Source of the DNA: Streptosporangium becharense
GTDB taxonomy: Bacteria; Actinomycetota; Actinomycetes; Streptosporangiales; Streptosporangiaceae
DNA length: 64,000 nucleotides
NCBI RefSeq assembly: GCF_014204985.1
Contig: NZ_JACHMP010000001.1
Location: 4,836,001-4,900,000 of the forward strand
Direction: 5' to 3'
Positions 29,967 to 39,562 of this stretch are shown here, piece by piece. Within the stretch, counting starts at the first letter, position 1, and each line of letters opens with the position of its first letter. The translations under genes and the position numbers were made by a program. The notes below the pieces were generated by a model that did not search any database, was not told the origin of the DNA, and saw only the letters and a list, made by a program, of their open reading frames with translations.

Positions 29967-30857
29967 TCACCAGCGCTTCTGGTAGCGGTTACGGAGCCAG
30001 ATGGCGACGGAGTTCATCAGGAGCAGGATCGCCAGCAGGATCACGATCGCGGCGGCGGCGAGGACGGAGAACTCGGCCTGGGGGCGGGTGATGAAGCTGT
30101 AGATCTGCAGGGGCAGGACGGTGAAGCTGCTCCAGACGCCCTCGGGGTTGAACCGGACCAGCGTCGCGGCGCCGAGCATCAGGAACGGGGCGGCCTCGCC
30201 GATCGCCCGGGAGAGGGCGAGGATCGAACCCGTGGCGATGCCGGGGATCGACGCCGGGAGGACCTGCCGGTAGATGGTCTGCCACTGGGTCGCACCCAGG
30301 GCCAGCGAGCCCTCACGGATCGACGGCGGCACGGCGCGGATGGCCTCGCGAGCCGAGATGATCACGATGGGCAGCACGAGCAGCGAGATGGTGACCGCGC
30401 CGGTCATGACGGTGAAACCGAACTGCAGCCACCGGGCGATGATGCCGAGGCCGAGGATGCCGTAGACGATCGAGGGAACGGCCGCCAGGTTGGAGATGTT
30501 CAGCTCGATCAGCTTGTTGTACCACTTGGTCTTGTCGGCGTACTCCTCCAGATAGACCGCGGCGAGGATGCCCGTGGGCAGCGCCATCAGGGCGGTCAGC
30601 CCGATGATCCAGAGGGTGCCGAAGATGCCCGACTGGATGCCGGAGGTCTCCGGCCGCCGGATCGAGGGCTGGTTCTCCCAGAGCATGGAGTTGAGGCGGG
30701 GCCAGCCCTTGTTCACGACGTAGATCAACAGCATCGCCAGGAAGATCAGGGCGATCGCCAGGCTGGTCAGCAGCGCGATGCGGAAGAGGTGTTCCTTGAG
30801 CGGGCGTCCCTTGCTGGCCAGCTGCACGGCCGAGCGGGGCGTGGTGAGGATGGCCAT
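29967..30857 (-). CDS. pstA: Phosphate ABC transporter permease PstA
   Basis: The 296-residue protein has six predicted membrane helices and the permease EAA loop (SAREAIRAVPPSIREGSLALGATQWQTIYRQVLPASIPGI), which contacts PstB. Its ATG overlaps the pstC stop by one base (TGATG), giving tight coupling. Confidence 0.96.
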   Translation of the reverse strand: MAILTTPRSAVQLASKGRPLKEHLFRIALLTSLAIALIFLAMLLIYVVNKGWPRLNSMLWENQPSIRRPETSGIQSGIFGTLWIIGLTALMALPTGILAAVYLEEYADKTKWYNKLIELNISNLAAVPSIVYGILGLGIIARWLQFGFTVMTGAVTISLLVLPIVIISAREAIRAVPPSIREGSLALGATQWQTIYRQVLPASIPGIATGSILALSRAIGEAAPFLMLGAATLVRFNPEGVWSSFTVLPLQIYSFITRPQAEFSVLAAAAIVILLAILLLMNSVAIWLRNRYQKRW

Positions 30858-31798
30858 CAGTCGTAGACCTCGCGATACTTCTGGACCATGCGGGCGCTGA
30901 GGTAGTTCATCGCGAAGGTGAGCACGAAGAGCAGCGAGCCCACCGCGAAGATGGTCTTGTAGGCGATCGAGCCGACCGAGGCGTCACCGGAGCCGGCCTG
31001 GGCGATGAAGGCCGCCATCGTGGCCATCTCGTCGCCGGGGTAGAGGGTGAAGACCGACTTGAAGCCGCCCGCGATCGCGACGATCATCGTCTCGCCCGCG
31101 GCCCGCGAGATCGCGAGGATGACGGCGGCGACGATGCCGGAGAAGGCGGCGGGGACGACCACCCGCACCGAGGTGATCATCTTGGAGGCGCCCAGCGCGT
31201 AGGAACCCTCGCGTAGGCCGTTCGGCACCGCGGCCATCGCGTCCTCGGAGAGCGACGCGACGATCGGGATGATCATCACGCCGACCAGGAGGCCGGCGCT
31301 GAGCGCGTTCTTCGCCTCCAGGTTGAGGAAGGGAAGGAGGTCCCTCAGCAGCGGGGTGACGAAGGTGAGGGCGAAGAAGCCGAAGACCACCGTGGGGACG
31401 CCCGCGAGGACCTCCAGCACCGGCTTGAAGATCTTGCGGGTCCGGGCGGAGGCGTACTCCGACAGGTAGATCGCGGCGGCCAGGCCGAGCGGCACGGCGA
31501 CGACGACGGCGATCAGGGTGATCTCAAGGGTCGCGACGATGAGCGGCCACACGCCGAACGCCGGCGGGTTGAACAGCGGCCCCCAGCTGGTGGAGCCGAA
31601 GAACTCGGCGATGCTCACCGAGCCGAAGAACTCGATGGTCGGCTCGACCAGGGCGAAGACGATGCCGATGGTGGTCGCCACCGAGACCAGGGCCGCCGCC
31701 AGGAGGACGACCTTGACGGCGACCTCGCCGTAACGCGGGCGCGACCGCGCCAGGGACCGGGCGGCCCCTGATGCGGTCGTGCTCTGCTTGACCGACAT
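30857..31798 (-). CDS. pstC: Phosphate ABC transporter permease PstC
   Basis: The 313-residue protein has about six membrane helices and the coupling loop SEDAMAAVPNGLREGSYALGASKMITSVRVVVPAAFSGI. It forms the inner-membrane channel with PstA. Its start overlaps the pstS stop by one base (TGATG). Confidence 0.96.
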   Translation of the reverse strand: MSVKQSTTASGAARSLARSRPRYGEVAVKVVLLAAALVSVATTIGIVFALVEPTIEFFGSVSIAEFFGSTSWGPLFNPPAFGVWPLIVATLEITLIAVVVAVPLGLAAAIYLSEYASARTRKIFKPVLEVLAGVPTVVFGFFALTFVTPLLRDLLPFLNLEAKNALSAGLLVGVMIIPIVASLSEDAMAAVPNGLREGSYALGASKMITSVRVVVPAAFSGIVAAVILAISRAAGETMIVAIAGGFKSVFTLYPGDEMATMAAFIAQAGSGDASVGSIAYKTIFAVGSLLFVLTFAMNYLSARMVQKYREVYD

Positions 31799-32799
31799 CA
31801 GCCGGCGCTCTTCAGCGAGGTGATGTCAGCCTTGAGCTTGGCCTCCTGCTCGGCGTTGAGCGGGATGAACTTCGCGTCCTTGGCGATCGCGTTGATGTTG
31901 TTCGCGTAGTAGTCGAGGAAGGCCGCGACCTCGGGCCGCTTCACGGCGGTGGCGGAGGGGTAGATGAACAGCGGGCGGGCGAGCGGGGTGTACTTGCCGG
32001 CCTGGGCGTTCTCGACGCTCGGGGCCACGCAGCCGCTGCCCGAGTCGATCTCGACGGCCTTCAGCTTGTCGGCGTTCTCCTCGAAGTAGGTGAAGCCGAA
32101 GTAGCCGAGGCCGCCCTTGGCGCCGGCGACACCGGTGACGATGTCGTTGTCGTTCTCGCTCGGGCTGTAGTCCTTGCGGCTCGCGCCTTCCTCACCGTTG
32201 ATCTCGTCGGTGAAGTAGTCGAACGTGCCGGAGTCGGTGCCGGGACCGTAGAGCTTGAGCTCCTCGGCCGGGAACTTGGGGTCGACGTCCTTCCAGGTCT
32301 TGACCTTGCCCTCGGCCGCCGGCTCCCACATCTTCTTGAGCTGGTCGGTGGTGAGGCAGGTGGCCCAGTCGTTCTCCTTGGGCACCACGACGGTGAGGGC
32401 GTCGGTGGCCACCGTGAGCTCGGTGAACTTGATGCCCTTGGTGTCGCAGGCCGCCTTCTCCTCGTCCTTGATGGCGCGGGAGGCGTTGGAGATGTCGGTC
32501 TCGCCGGCGCAGAACTTCTCGAAGCCGCCACCGGTGCCGGAGGTGCCGACCGGCACCTTGACCTGGGGCTGCTCCTCGCCGAAGAGCTCGGAGGCCGCCT
32601 GGGTCAGGGGTGCCACGGTGCTGGAGCCGTCGATCTTGATCTCGCCGCTCAGAGCCGCACCGCCGCCGGCCTCGGCGGGGGAAGCGGCGGTGGTGCTGCC
32701 GTCACTGGCGGGCTTGGCGTCGCCGCCGCATGCCGCCGCGAGCGAGACGACGAGCGCGGCCGTCGCCACCGCGCTGAGGCGGCGCTGTGCACTGGTCAC
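31798..32799 (-). CDS. pstS: Phosphate-binding lipoprotein PstS
   Basis: The 333-residue protein has a lipoprotein signal (AALVVSLAAACGG) and the phosphate-binding segments IDGSSTVAPLTQAASELF, VPVGTSGTGGGFEKFCAGETDISNASR and GPGTDSGTFDYFTDEING. It captures phosphate outside the membrane. GTG at 32799 follows GAAGGA. It is first in the operon, downstream of a candidate Pho box. Confidence 0.96.
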   Translation of the reverse strand: MTSAQRRLSAVATAALVVSLAAACGGDAKPASDGSTTAASPAEAGGGAALSGEIKIDGSSTVAPLTQAASELFGEEQPQVKVPVGTSGTGGGFEKFCAGETDISNASRAIKDEEKAACDTKGIKFTELTVATDALTVVVPKENDWATCLTTDQLKKMWEPAAEGKVKTWKDVDPKFPAEELKLYGPGTDSGTFDYFTDEINGEEGASRKDYSPSENDNDIVTGVAGAKGGLGYFGFTYFEENADKLKAVEIDSGSGCVAPSVENAQAGKYTPLARPLFIYPSATAVKRPEVAAFLDYYANNINAIAKDAKFIPLNAEQEAKLKADITSLKSAG

Positions 32800-32841
32800 G
32801 GTATGTTCCTTCTCCGTAGTCAGACCCGTTCTCGATGTCTT

Positions 32842-32877
32842 CGATGAAACCGAGGCAAAGTGAACGGAGATGAAACG
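32842..32877 (-). promoter_or_regulatory. Candidate PHO box upstream of pstS
   Basis: Read on the minus strand, two adjacent 11-nt units (CGTTTCATCTC, 32867-32877, and CGTTCACTTTG, 32856-32866) and a third, CGGTTTCATCG (32842-32852), resemble the GTTCAYC direct repeats bound by PhoP in Streptomyces. They lie 43-78 bp before the pstS start. The match is moderate. The gap from here to 33090 shows nothing else clear. Confidence 0.5.
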
Positions 32878-33090
32878 AGTCGTGACCTGTGTCGAAAAAG
32901 GTGCGCCCGGCCATGTGAATACCGGTTCTTTGGCGAGAGTTTGATCTACGTTGCCGTTCCGGGGGGATGGGCATCCCGAGCTGTGAGGATTTCCCGGCCG
33001 GAGCATCGGCGGAGACGCGGGTGCGGGCCTGCTGGGCCGCACCCGCCGCGTTGGACGGTTCTTTGCGCGTGCCCGTCCGTTCACCTTCCC

Positions 33091-33262
33091 GTCACGTGAG
33101 GGGCCCGATCCCCGTCACATGGGACTCGATCCCCGTCACATGAGGGGTTCGCGCCTTTGTCACACAGGACCCGAGCCCCGTCACGTGGGGGGCTCGCGCC
33201 TTCGTGACGTGAGGGGTTCGCGCCTCGGTACGAAGAGACAGACCGTGCCCGTCACGTGAAGG
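33091..33262. repeat. Imperfect 20-27-bp tandem repeats with TCACGTGA-like cores
   Basis: About seven units begin CCGTCAC or a variant (for example CCGTCACGTGAGGGG) at 33091, 33114, 33135, 33161, 33180, 33205 and 33251. Several contain the palindrome CACGTG. They occupy the gap between the pst promoter region and the hisN-like gene. No ORF is associated. Confidence 0.85.
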
Positions 33263-33324
33263 TTGCGGGCCCGTCGTGCGAAAGGGGGCGTCGTGCGAAA
33301 GGGGGCGATGCGCTCGTGCGAAGA

Positions 33325-33379
33325 GGCCGTTCTCCGTCGCGTACCGGAAGCCGCTTCCGGTATGCGACGGAGAACGGCC
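33325..33379. terminator. Long hairpin downstream of the HisN-like gene
   Basis: A 26-bp stem (33325-33350 with 33354-33379) with one G-T pair and a 3-nt loop lies 31 bp past the end of the minus-strand hisN-like gene. There is no T-tract, which is common for actinobacterial terminators, so terminator is the likely role. Confidence 0.7.
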
Positions 33380-33409
33380 CGGTCGCGACGGTGGGGTGGG
33401 GAAGGGGGG

Positions 33410-34213
33410 CTACACCGGCAGGGTGAGCGGGCCGCTGCCGAGGCGCTTGAGCCCTTCGTTGTGCAGCGCGCCGTTGCTGCACAGCAGGCTGCCGCCGTCG
33501 ATGCCGGGAACCCCCGACAGGTCGGTCCAGATGCCGCCGGCCTCCTCGACGATCACGGTCAGCGCCGCGATGTCCCAGGGAGAGAGCTCGGGCTCGGCCG
33601 ACATGTCGACGGCGCCCTCGGCGACGAGCACGTGCGACCAGAAGTCACCGTAGGCGCGGCTGCGCCACACGGACCGGTTCAGGTCGAGGAACGCCTCGAG
33701 CTTGCCCGCCTCCTCCCACCCGCCGAGGCTGGAGTAGGAGAACGACGCGTCCTCCAGGCGGGTGACCGAGGAGACCTGGCAGCGGGTGGCCTTGGTGAGG
33801 CTCCGGCCGGTCCAGGCCCCGCTGTCGCGCGCGGCCCACCAGCGGCGGCCGAGGGCCGGGGCGGAGACCAGGCCCACGGCGACGCGATCCTGGTCCATCA
33901 GCGCGATGAGTGTGGCCCAGACGGGGACGCCCCGCACGTAGTTCTTGGTGCCGTCGATCGGGTCGACGATCCAGGAGCGGGCGCCGTAACCGGTCGTGCC
34001 GAACTCCTCGCCGAGGATCGCGTCGCGCGGCCTGGCCCGGCCGAGAGTGCCGCGGATCGCCTCCTCGACGGCCTGGTCGGCGTCGCTGACCGGCGTGAGG
34101 TCCGGTTTGGTCTCCACCCGCAGGTCGATGGCCTTGAAGCGGCGCATGGTCAGGTCGTCGGCGGCGTCGGCCAGGGCGTGGGCCAGACGCAGGTCGTCGT
34201 GGTAACCCGTCAC
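33410..34213 (-). CDS. hisN: Inositol-monophosphatase-family phosphatase, probable histidinol-phosphatase
   Basis: The 267-residue Mg2+-dependent phosphatase has the family motifs GEEFG (about 80), WIVDPIDGTKNYVRG (DPIDGT) and SPWDIAALTVIVEEAGG (WD). In actinobacteria the homologue HisN removes phosphate from histidinol phosphate; inositol monophosphatase activity is also possible. GTG at 34213 follows TAGCGT by 8 nt without a ribosome-binding site; longer in-frame starts give a Pro-rich extension unlike the family. It is divergent from the hotdog thioesterase gene and adjoins rsgA-aroA, a common actinobacterial arrangement. Confidence 0.82.
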   Translation of the reverse strand: MTGYHDDLRLAHALADAADDLTMRRFKAIDLRVETKPDLTPVSDADQAVEEAIRGTLGRARPRDAILGEEFGTTGYGARSWIVDPIDGTKNYVRGVPVWATLIALMDQDRVAVGLVSAPALGRRWWAARDSGAWTGRSLTKATRCQVSSVTRLEDASFSYSSLGGWEEAGKLEAFLDLNRSVWRSRAYGDFWSHVLVAEGAVDMSAEPELSPWDIAALTVIVEEAGGIWTDLSGVPGIDGGSLLCSNGALHNEGLKRLGSGPLTLPV

Positions 34214-34317
34214 GGGTGGCAACGCTATCGCGTCGCGGGAGGGGAGGAGGAGAGCGGGAGCATGCGGAGGAACCGTGTCGCGTCCCATCAGAGGGGGAAT
34301 GCCTGGTAAATCAGGCG

Positions 34318-34346
34318 TTGGCGGCTGTGTTACCGGCGAGTAGCAT
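34318..34346 (+). promoter_or_regulatory. Predicted leaderless promoter of the hotdog gene
   Basis: TTGGCG (34318-34323) and TAGCAT (34341-34346) are 17 bp apart. The ATG begins 6 nt after the -10, so transcription and translation should start at the same base. Confidence 0.7.
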
Positions 34347-34352
34347 TCGGGC

Positions 34353-34796
34353 ATGAGCTTTGACGCGGGTTCCCTCATGCTGCAGAGCGTTCCGTTCGCC
34401 GGGACGCTGGACATCTCCTACGACAAGGTGGAACCGGGCCTGGCGATCGCCCGCATGGCAGACCGGGTCGACCTGCACAACCATATGGGCGGCCCGCACG
34501 CCGGGGTGCTGTTCAGCGTGGCCGAGCTGGCCTCCGGCGCCGCCATGCTCGCCGCCTTCGGTGACCAGCTCTCGCGGGCGACCCCGCTGGTCGCGAACGC
34601 GGCGATCCGCTACACCAAGCTCGCACTGGGGGACATCGTCGCCGAGGCCCGGCTGGTGGGCTCCCGCGAGGAGGTCGTGGCCCTGCTGGACGCCGGGAAG
34701 CGCCCCGAGTTCGAGATCGCCGTCGAGGTCAGGACCGCCGACGGTACCCCGGTCTCCGAGGTGACCGTCTTCTGGACCCTCCGCCCGAACCGGTAG
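34353..34796 (+). CDS. Hotdog-fold thioesterase-like protein (DUF4442/PaaI type)
   Basis: The 147-residue protein is a single hotdog domain. The helix region HNHMGGPHAGVLFSVAELASGAAMLAAFG (about 42-70) is typical of PaaI/DUF4442 proteins, and RYTKLALGDIVAEARLVG forms the central strands. It probably hydrolyses an acyl-CoA. It is transcribed alone, convergent with rsgA. Confidence 0.85.
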   Translation: MSFDAGSLMLQSVPFAGTLDISYDKVEPGLAIARMADRVDLHNHMGGPHAGVLFSVAELASGAAMLAAFGDQLSRATPLVANAAIRYTKLALGDIVAEARLVGSREEVVALLDAGKRPEFEIAVEVRTADGTPVSEVTVFWTLRPNR

Positions 34797-34916
34797 CCGT
34801 CCGCCGGATCCGTGCCGCGCGGCCTTCCCGGGCCGGTGTCTGATCGCGTGCCTTACCCCGGGCCGGGGTCTGGTGCCGCGTGGTTCACGCCGGGCCGAGG
34901 GGCGGATCCGCGTGGT

Positions 34917-36116
34917 TCATCCCAGGTCGGGGAGCGGATCCGCGCCGGAGCGGGCCTGGTCGTCGTCCGCGGTGCCCTCGCGGCTGGCGAGCAGGCGCCG
35001 CAGGGACTCCAGCCGGGCCGGGCCGGCGTGGCCGGCGGCCACCCAGGCGTCGAGAGCGCACTCCTCGGACAGGTGGGTGCAGCCCTTGGGGCAGTGGACG
35101 GTGCCCTCGACGAGATCGGGGAACCCGGCGAGGACGGTCTCGACCGAGACGTGGGCGAGCCCGAAGCTGCGCACGCCCGGGGTGTCGATGATCCAGCCCC
35201 CGCCGGGGAGCTCCAGGGCGACCGCCGAGGTGGAGGTGTGCCTGCCCCGGCCGGTCACCGCGTTCACGTGCGAGACGGCCCGGTTGGCGTCCGGGACCAG
35301 GGCGTTGACCAGGGTGGACTTGCCCACGCCCGAGTGGCCGACGAGCACGCTGACGCGGTCTCTGACGCGCTCGCGCAGCTCGTCCAGGTCGCCGCCCTTC
35401 TGGATCACGACGTACGGGACGCCGAGCGGGGCGTAGAGCGCGACCAGGTCGTCGGGTGCGGCCAGGTCGGACTTGGTGAGGCAGAGCATCGGTTCGATGT
35501 CCGCGTCGAAGGCCGCGACCAGCATCCTGTCGATCATCCGGGGGCGGGGCGGCGGGTCGGCCAGGGCGGTCACGATCACCAACTGCTCGGCGTTGGCCAC
35601 CACGGGACGCTCGATGCCGTCGGTGTTGTCCGTGTCGTCCGCCGAGCGGCGCAGCATCGAGGTGCGGGGCTCCACCCGGACGACCCGGGCCAGGGTGTCG
35701 GGTCTGCCCGAGACGTCGCCCACCAGAGCCACCCGGTCGCCGACCACGATCCCCTTGCGGCCCAGCTCGCGGGCCTTCATGGCGACGACCGTCCGGCGGC
35801 CCGTCGCGATGTCGTCCGCCCGGTCCTTCCTGCGGCGGCCCCGTTCGCCGACCGGCTCGACCAGGCAGGTGTAACGCCCGCGGTCGACCGCGATCACGAA
35901 CCCTGGGACCGCGTCCTCGTGGGCAGGGCGGATGCGGGTCCGGGGCCGGGACCCCTTGCCCGGCCTGACCCTGACGTCGTCCTCGTCGTACTCGCGCTTT
36001 CTCAGCTTCGCCGCCTTATCCGGCCCGGACCGCCCCGGTGCGGGGCGGCGACGGTGGTCCGTCGCTACCGGGCGTCTCCTCCGGGGCGTGCCGGCCGGCC
36101 ACCCCTCATCGCGCAC
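34917..36116 (-). CDS. rsgA: Ribosome small-subunit-dependent GTPase RsgA
   Basis: The 399-residue circularly permuted GTPase has G4 TKSD before G1 GHSGVGKST and G3 DTPG. It ends with a zinc motif ([15 protein letters not shown]). An OB-like domain precedes the GTPase ([13 protein letters not shown]). It assists late 30S maturation. The N-terminal 65 residues are Arg/Lys-rich. The GTG start overlaps the aroA stop by 11 bp, so the start may be further in. The aroA-rsgA pair is conserved in mycobacteria (Rv3227-Rv3228). Confidence 0.92.
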   Translation of the reverse strand: MRDEGWPAGTPRRRRPVATDHRRRPAPGRSGPDKAAKLRKREYDEDDVRVRPGKGSRPRTRIRPAHEDAVPGFVIAVDRGRYTCLVEPVGERGRRRKDRADDIATGRRTVVAMKARELGRKGIVVGDRVALVGDVSGRPDTLARVVRVEPRTSMLRRSADDTDNTDGIERPVVANAEQLVIVTALADPPPRPRMIDRMLVAAFDADIEPMLCLTKSDLAAPDDLVALYAPLGVPYVVIQKGGDLDELRERVRDRVSVLVGHSGVGKSTLVNALVPDANRAVSHVNAVTGRGRHTSTSAVALELPGGGWIIDTPGVRSFGLAHVSVETVLAGFPDLVEGTVHCPKGCTHLSEECALDAWVAAGHAGPARLESLRRLLASREGTADDDQARSGADPLPDLG

Positions 36117-37383
36117 CGCCCAGCATGTCCGTCCACATGGAGGCGAACTCGGGGAGGGTCTTACCCGTGGTGGCGATGTCCTCCACCTCGACGCCGGGCA
36201 CGGCCAGGCCGATCACCGCTCCGGCGGTGGCCATCCGGTGGTCGGCGTAGGAGCGGAAGATCCCGCCGGTGAGCCGGCGCGGCCGGATCTCCAGGCCGTC
36301 CTCGGTCTCGTTCGCGTCACCGCCGAGACCGTTGATCTCCGCGACCAGGGCCGCCAGCCGGTCGGTCTCGTGCCCGCGGATGTGGGCGACGCCGCTGATC
36401 CTGCTGGGGGAGTCGGCGAGCGCGGCGAGGGCGGCGATCGCCGGAGTCAGCTCGGCCACGTCGCGCAGGTCGGCCTCGATGCCGGTGATCCGCCCGGTGC
36501 CGGTGACCGCCAGCCCCTCGGGCGTCCGCTCGACCCGGGCACCCATGGCGGAGAGCAGGGTGCGGAGCTGGTCACCGGGCTGGGTGGTCGACGCGGGCCA
36601 GCCGGGGACCGTGACCGTGCCGCCGGTGACCATGGCAGCCGACAGGAACGGCGCCGCGTTGGACAGGTCGGGCTCGACCGTGAACTCCCGCGCCGCGATG
36701 GGGCCGGGCTCGACCCGCCAGACGTCCGGCTCGGAGTCGTCGACCTGGACGCCGTACTCGCGGAGCATCTGGACGGTCATCTGGATGTGCGGCTGCGACG
36801 GGATCGGCGGGCCGTCGTGGCGTACCGTCACGCCCTTGGCGAAACGCGCGGCGGTCAGCAGCAGGCCGGAGAGGAACTGCGACGACCCGGAGGCGTCGAG
36901 CGTGACCTCGCCGCCGGTCAGCGGGCCGCGGATCGTGAACGGCAGCGCGTCGCCCGTCACCTCGGCGCCCAGCGCGCGGAGCGCGCGCAGGATCGGGCCC
37001 ATCGGACGCCTGCGCGCGTGCGGGTCGCCGTCGAAGGACACCTCCCCGTCGGCCAGCGCCGCCATCGGGGGCACGAACCGCATGACGGTGCCCGCGAGGC
37101 CCACGTCGATGCGGGCCCCGGCGGTGACGGGGCCGGGCGTGATCGCCCAGTCGACGCCGGAGGCGCTCTCGTTGGACGGGACCATCGTGGCACCCAGCGT
37201 CCGCAGCGCCTCGGCCATCAGGTCGGCGTCGCGGCTGCGCAGCGCCAGCCGCACCGTGCCGGGCCCCTCGGCCAGCGCGGCCAGCAGCAGCGCGCGGTTG
37301 GTCACGGACTTCGACCCGGGCAGGGAAACGGTCGCGCGGACGGGATCGGTCGCCGTCGGGGCGGGCCACAGCGGAACGGACAT
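36106..37383 (-). CDS. aroA: 3-phosphoshikimate 1-carboxyvinyltransferase (EPSP synthase)
   Basis: The 425-residue enzyme joins PEP to shikimate-3-phosphate in aromatic amino acid synthesis. Motifs: [66 protein letters not shown] and the C-terminal [15 protein letters not shown] at 37383 lies 7 nt after TAGGCT on the minus strand without a ribosome-binding site, so the mRNA is probably leaderless. The gene starts the aroA-rsgA operon and is divergent from the SRAP gene. Confidence 0.96.
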   Translation of the reverse strand: MSVPLWPAPTATDPVRATVSLPGSKSVTNRALLLAALAEGPGTVRLALRSRDADLMAEALRTLGATMVPSNESASGVDWAITPGPVTAGARIDVGLAGTVMRFVPPMAALADGEVSFDGDPHARRRPMGPILRALRALGAEVTGDALPFTIRGPLTGGEVTLDASGSSQFLSGLLLTAARFAKGVTVRHDGPPIPSQPHIQMTVQMLREYGVQVDDSEPDVWRVEPGPIAAREFTVEPDLSNAAPFLSAAMVTGGTVTVPGWPASTTQPGDQLRTLLSAMGARVERTPEGLAVTGTGRITGIEADLRDVAELTPAIAALAALADSPSRISGVAHIRGHETDRLAALVAEINGLGGDANETEDGLEIRPRRLTGGIFRSYADHRMATAGAVIGLAVPGVEVEDIATTGKTLPEFASMWTDMLGGAR

Positions 37384-37661
37384 GGCCAAAAGCCTACCGG
37401 GACCGGGAGCCGCGCTTCCTGGCCCGCGGGACCGTGCCGCCCGGTCAGCCCGGTCAGTGCCCGGTCAGCACCCGTGCCGTCCGTACCACTTGGTCGCACT
37501 CGTATCACCCGGTCGGTGCCCTTACCCGCCTGCCCGCGTGGGCCCGTGCCCGCTCGTGGTGAGGACACGGCGCCGGGCGGGCGGTGCGGGTGGCGCGCGG
37601 GACGAGGTGGGACATCGCGGTTACCGGGTTTCGGCGCACGCAGACATGGCAGGGTGGGGAT

Positions 37662-38420
37662 ATGTGCGGGAGATATGTGTCTGCGCGGAACAAGAACGAG
37701 TTGCTGGAGGAGTTCCAGGTCGAGCTCGACGCCGCCGACCAGGAGCTGAGGCCCGACTACAACGTCGCGCCGACCAAACCGGTCTACGCCGTGCTCAGCC
37801 GGACGCCGAAGGACGCCGCGACGGACCGGCCGATCCGGCAGTTGCGTGTGCTGCGCTGGGGGCTGGTCCCCTCCTGGGCGAAGGACCCGTCCGTGGGCTC
37901 GAAGATGATCAACGCCCGGGTGGAGACGGTGGCCGAGAAGCCCGCCTATCGCAGGGCGTTCGCCGAGCGCAGGTGCCTGCTGCCCGCTGACGGCTACTTC
38001 GAGTGGGCGGTCCTCGACGAGAAGGACGCCAAGGGCAGGCCGAAGAAGCAGCCGTACTTCGTCCGCCCCGAGGACGGCGGCGTGCTGGCCATGGCGGGGC
38101 TGTACGAGTTCTGGCGCGACCGGGGCAGGCCCGAGGACGATCCGCTGGCGTGGCTGGTGACCTGTACGGTCATCACCACCTCCGCGGTGGACGCGGCCGG
38201 TACGGTCCACGACCGGATGCCGATGCTGATCGAGCGCGACCGCTGGGGCGAGTGGCTCGACCCGGGAGTGCCCGACGCGCGGGGGTTCCTGATCCCCGCG
38301 GGCTCCACCGGCCTGCGGGTGCACCCGGTCTCCACCGCGGTCAACTCGGTGCGCAACAACGGCCCGGAGCTCATCGAGCCGCTGAAGGACGCCGAGGGCG
38401 ACGGCCAGGCCCTTCTCTGA
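37662..38420 (+). CDS. SRAP-domain protein (YedK/HMCES family)
   Basis: The 252-residue protein starts MCGRYV, leaving Cys2 as the N-terminal residue after Met removal. SRAP proteins use it to make a thiazolidine crosslink to abasic sites in single-stranded DNA. Other family residues are the Asn of NARVETV, the Glu of DGYFEW and the His of HDRMPM. It protects abasic sites during replication. By synteny it is Rv3226c. Its stop lies inside a 33-bp direct repeat. Confidence 0.95.
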   Translation: MCGRYVSARNKNELLEEFQVELDAADQELRPDYNVAPTKPVYAVLSRTPKDAATDRPIRQLRVLRWGLVPSWAKDPSVGSKMINARVETVAEKPAYRRAFAERRCLLPADGYFEWAVLDEKDAKGRPKKQPYFVRPEDGGVLAMAGLYEFWRDRGRPEDDPLAWLVTCTVITTSAVDAAGTVHDRMPMLIERDRWGEWLDPGVPDARGFLIPAGSTGLRVHPVSTAVNSVRNNGPELIEPLKDAEGDGQALL

Positions 38421-38476
38421 CGGCCGGGTATTTCCGGCCGGGCCCTTCTCTGACGGCCGGGTATTTCCGGCCGGGC
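38408..38476. repeat. 33-bp tandem duplication at the end of the SRAP gene
   Basis: The unit starting GGCCCTTCTCTGACGGCCGG at 38408 recurs exactly at 38441. Each unit contains the short inverted repeat CGGCCGG / CCGGCCG. The SRAP stop codon is in the first unit, and the second carries the same codons after the stop. It may serve as a convergent terminator toward the methyltransferase gene. Confidence 0.92.
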
Positions 38477-38534
38477 CCTTTCCGGGGCGGCTTCGGAGCG
38501 TCCGGGATTTTCTCCCCGGGGGTCCGCGGGGGCG

Positions 38535-39275
38535 TCAGGCCCGGCGCCGGGCGCTGGCCACCAGGTGGATGCCCACCGTGTCGTCGTCGTCCGGGTGGGC
38601 GTCGAGCTCGGTGTTGACCAGCCAGGTGAGCGCCCGGGGATCGGCGGCCAGCACGTGGTCGACCGTCGAGGGCGACAGCACCGTGCGCGGGCGCACCCAC
38701 TCGACCTCCAGCCCGGCGCCGGCGAGCAGCTCGCGGAGCTGGCCGCTGCTGAAGCACCGGGTGATGCTGCCGTCGGGCCAGGGCACGAGCATGACCTCGC
38801 CGGTCTGGCGCAGATGGGCCCAGTAGTTCTGCTCGGCGAGGATCGCCATGCCCAGCACCAGGGAGTCGACGCAGACCAGCGCACGACCGCCGGGCCGCAG
38901 CACCCGGGCGATGTCGTCGACCGCCGACTCGGCCATGAGCTCGACGGACATCGCCCGCTCCTCGGCGAGTACGGCGTCCACGCTGCAGTCGGGCAGGAAC
39001 CGCAGGTCGTCGGCACGGACCTGGCTGACCCTGGAGGCGTCGTGCAGAGACCGGCCCTCCGCGGGCCGGCGGAAGTCGACGACCTCGATCACCCGGTGAC
39101 CGGCCCTGGCCGCCTGGGCGCCCCAGCGTCCGTTGCCGCAGGACATGTCCAGGACGGTCGAGGGACTCTCCGGCAGCCAGCGGTTCAGCTGCTCGGCCAC
39201 GACCGCGTGGTAAAAGGTCCAGTACGGCCCGAGTGCACCTGAGCCGTTCAGCTCTTCGGCCGGGATGGGCAGCAC
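38535..39275 (-). CDS. Class I SAM-dependent methyltransferase
   Basis: The 246-residue protein has SAM-binding motif I VLDMSCGNGRWGAQAARAG (about 40-58), an acidic motif II VVDF, motif DDIARVLRPGGRALVCVDSL and a C-terminal CFSSGQLRELLAGAGLEVEWVRPR. The substrate is unknown. GTG at 39275 follows AGGAG at 6 nt; an upstream TTG (39314) is possible. It is divergent from sigR across a short gap that contains the SigR-type promoter. Confidence 0.8.
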   Translation of the reverse strand: MLPIPAEELNGSGALGPYWTFYHAVVAEQLNRWLPESPSTVLDMSCGNGRWGAQAARAGHRVIEVVDFRRPAEGRSLHDASRVSQVRADDLRFLPDCSVDAVLAEERAMSVELMAESAVDDIARVLRPGGRALVCVDSLVLGMAILAEQNYWAHLRQTGEVMLVPWPDGSITRCFSSGQLRELLAGAGLEVEWVRPRTVLSPSTVDHVLAADPRALTWLVNTELDAHPDDDDTVGIHLVASARRRA

Positions 39276-39376
39276 AAGCAGCTCCTGGCATCGGGAGGAT
39301 CCGGTGGTGATCAACTACCTACCGGTACGTATTTTTTGTTCCCCGTACCGGGCCTTTCATCACCTTCTATCTTGGG

Positions 39377-39402
39377 GGAACAGATACCTAGGCGAGCGTG
39401 TT
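39377..39402 (+). promoter_or_regulatory. SigR-type promoter upstream of sigR
   Basis: GGAAC (39377-39381), exactly 18 bp, then GTT (39400-39402) matches the consensus for SigR/SigH promoters (GGAAY-N18-GTT). It predicts a start near 39409, upstream of an in-frame ATG at 39446, which would give an N-terminally extended SigR. Confidence 0.8.
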
Positions 39403-39562
39403 GCAAGCGGACAACGCACAATCCCTCCGGAAGGTCGGCACACGAATGCTCGCCCTGATAGAACCGGTCACCGGCCCCGGCGATCGGTTCCTCCCCGACG
39501 AGCGGGTATCCTCCGCTCAGTACGGTGTCCCGCGTCAGCAGGACTCCGGCGATCTTAAGGGG

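Noticed and set aside
34812-37749. Long plus-strand ORFs over rsgA and aroA
   Set aside because: Antisense shadows of high-GC genes; the minus-strand products have clear family motifs.
38408-38476. Insertion-sequence end or attachment site
   Set aside because: No transposase, integrase or tRNA target nearby; it is a simple 33-bp duplication.
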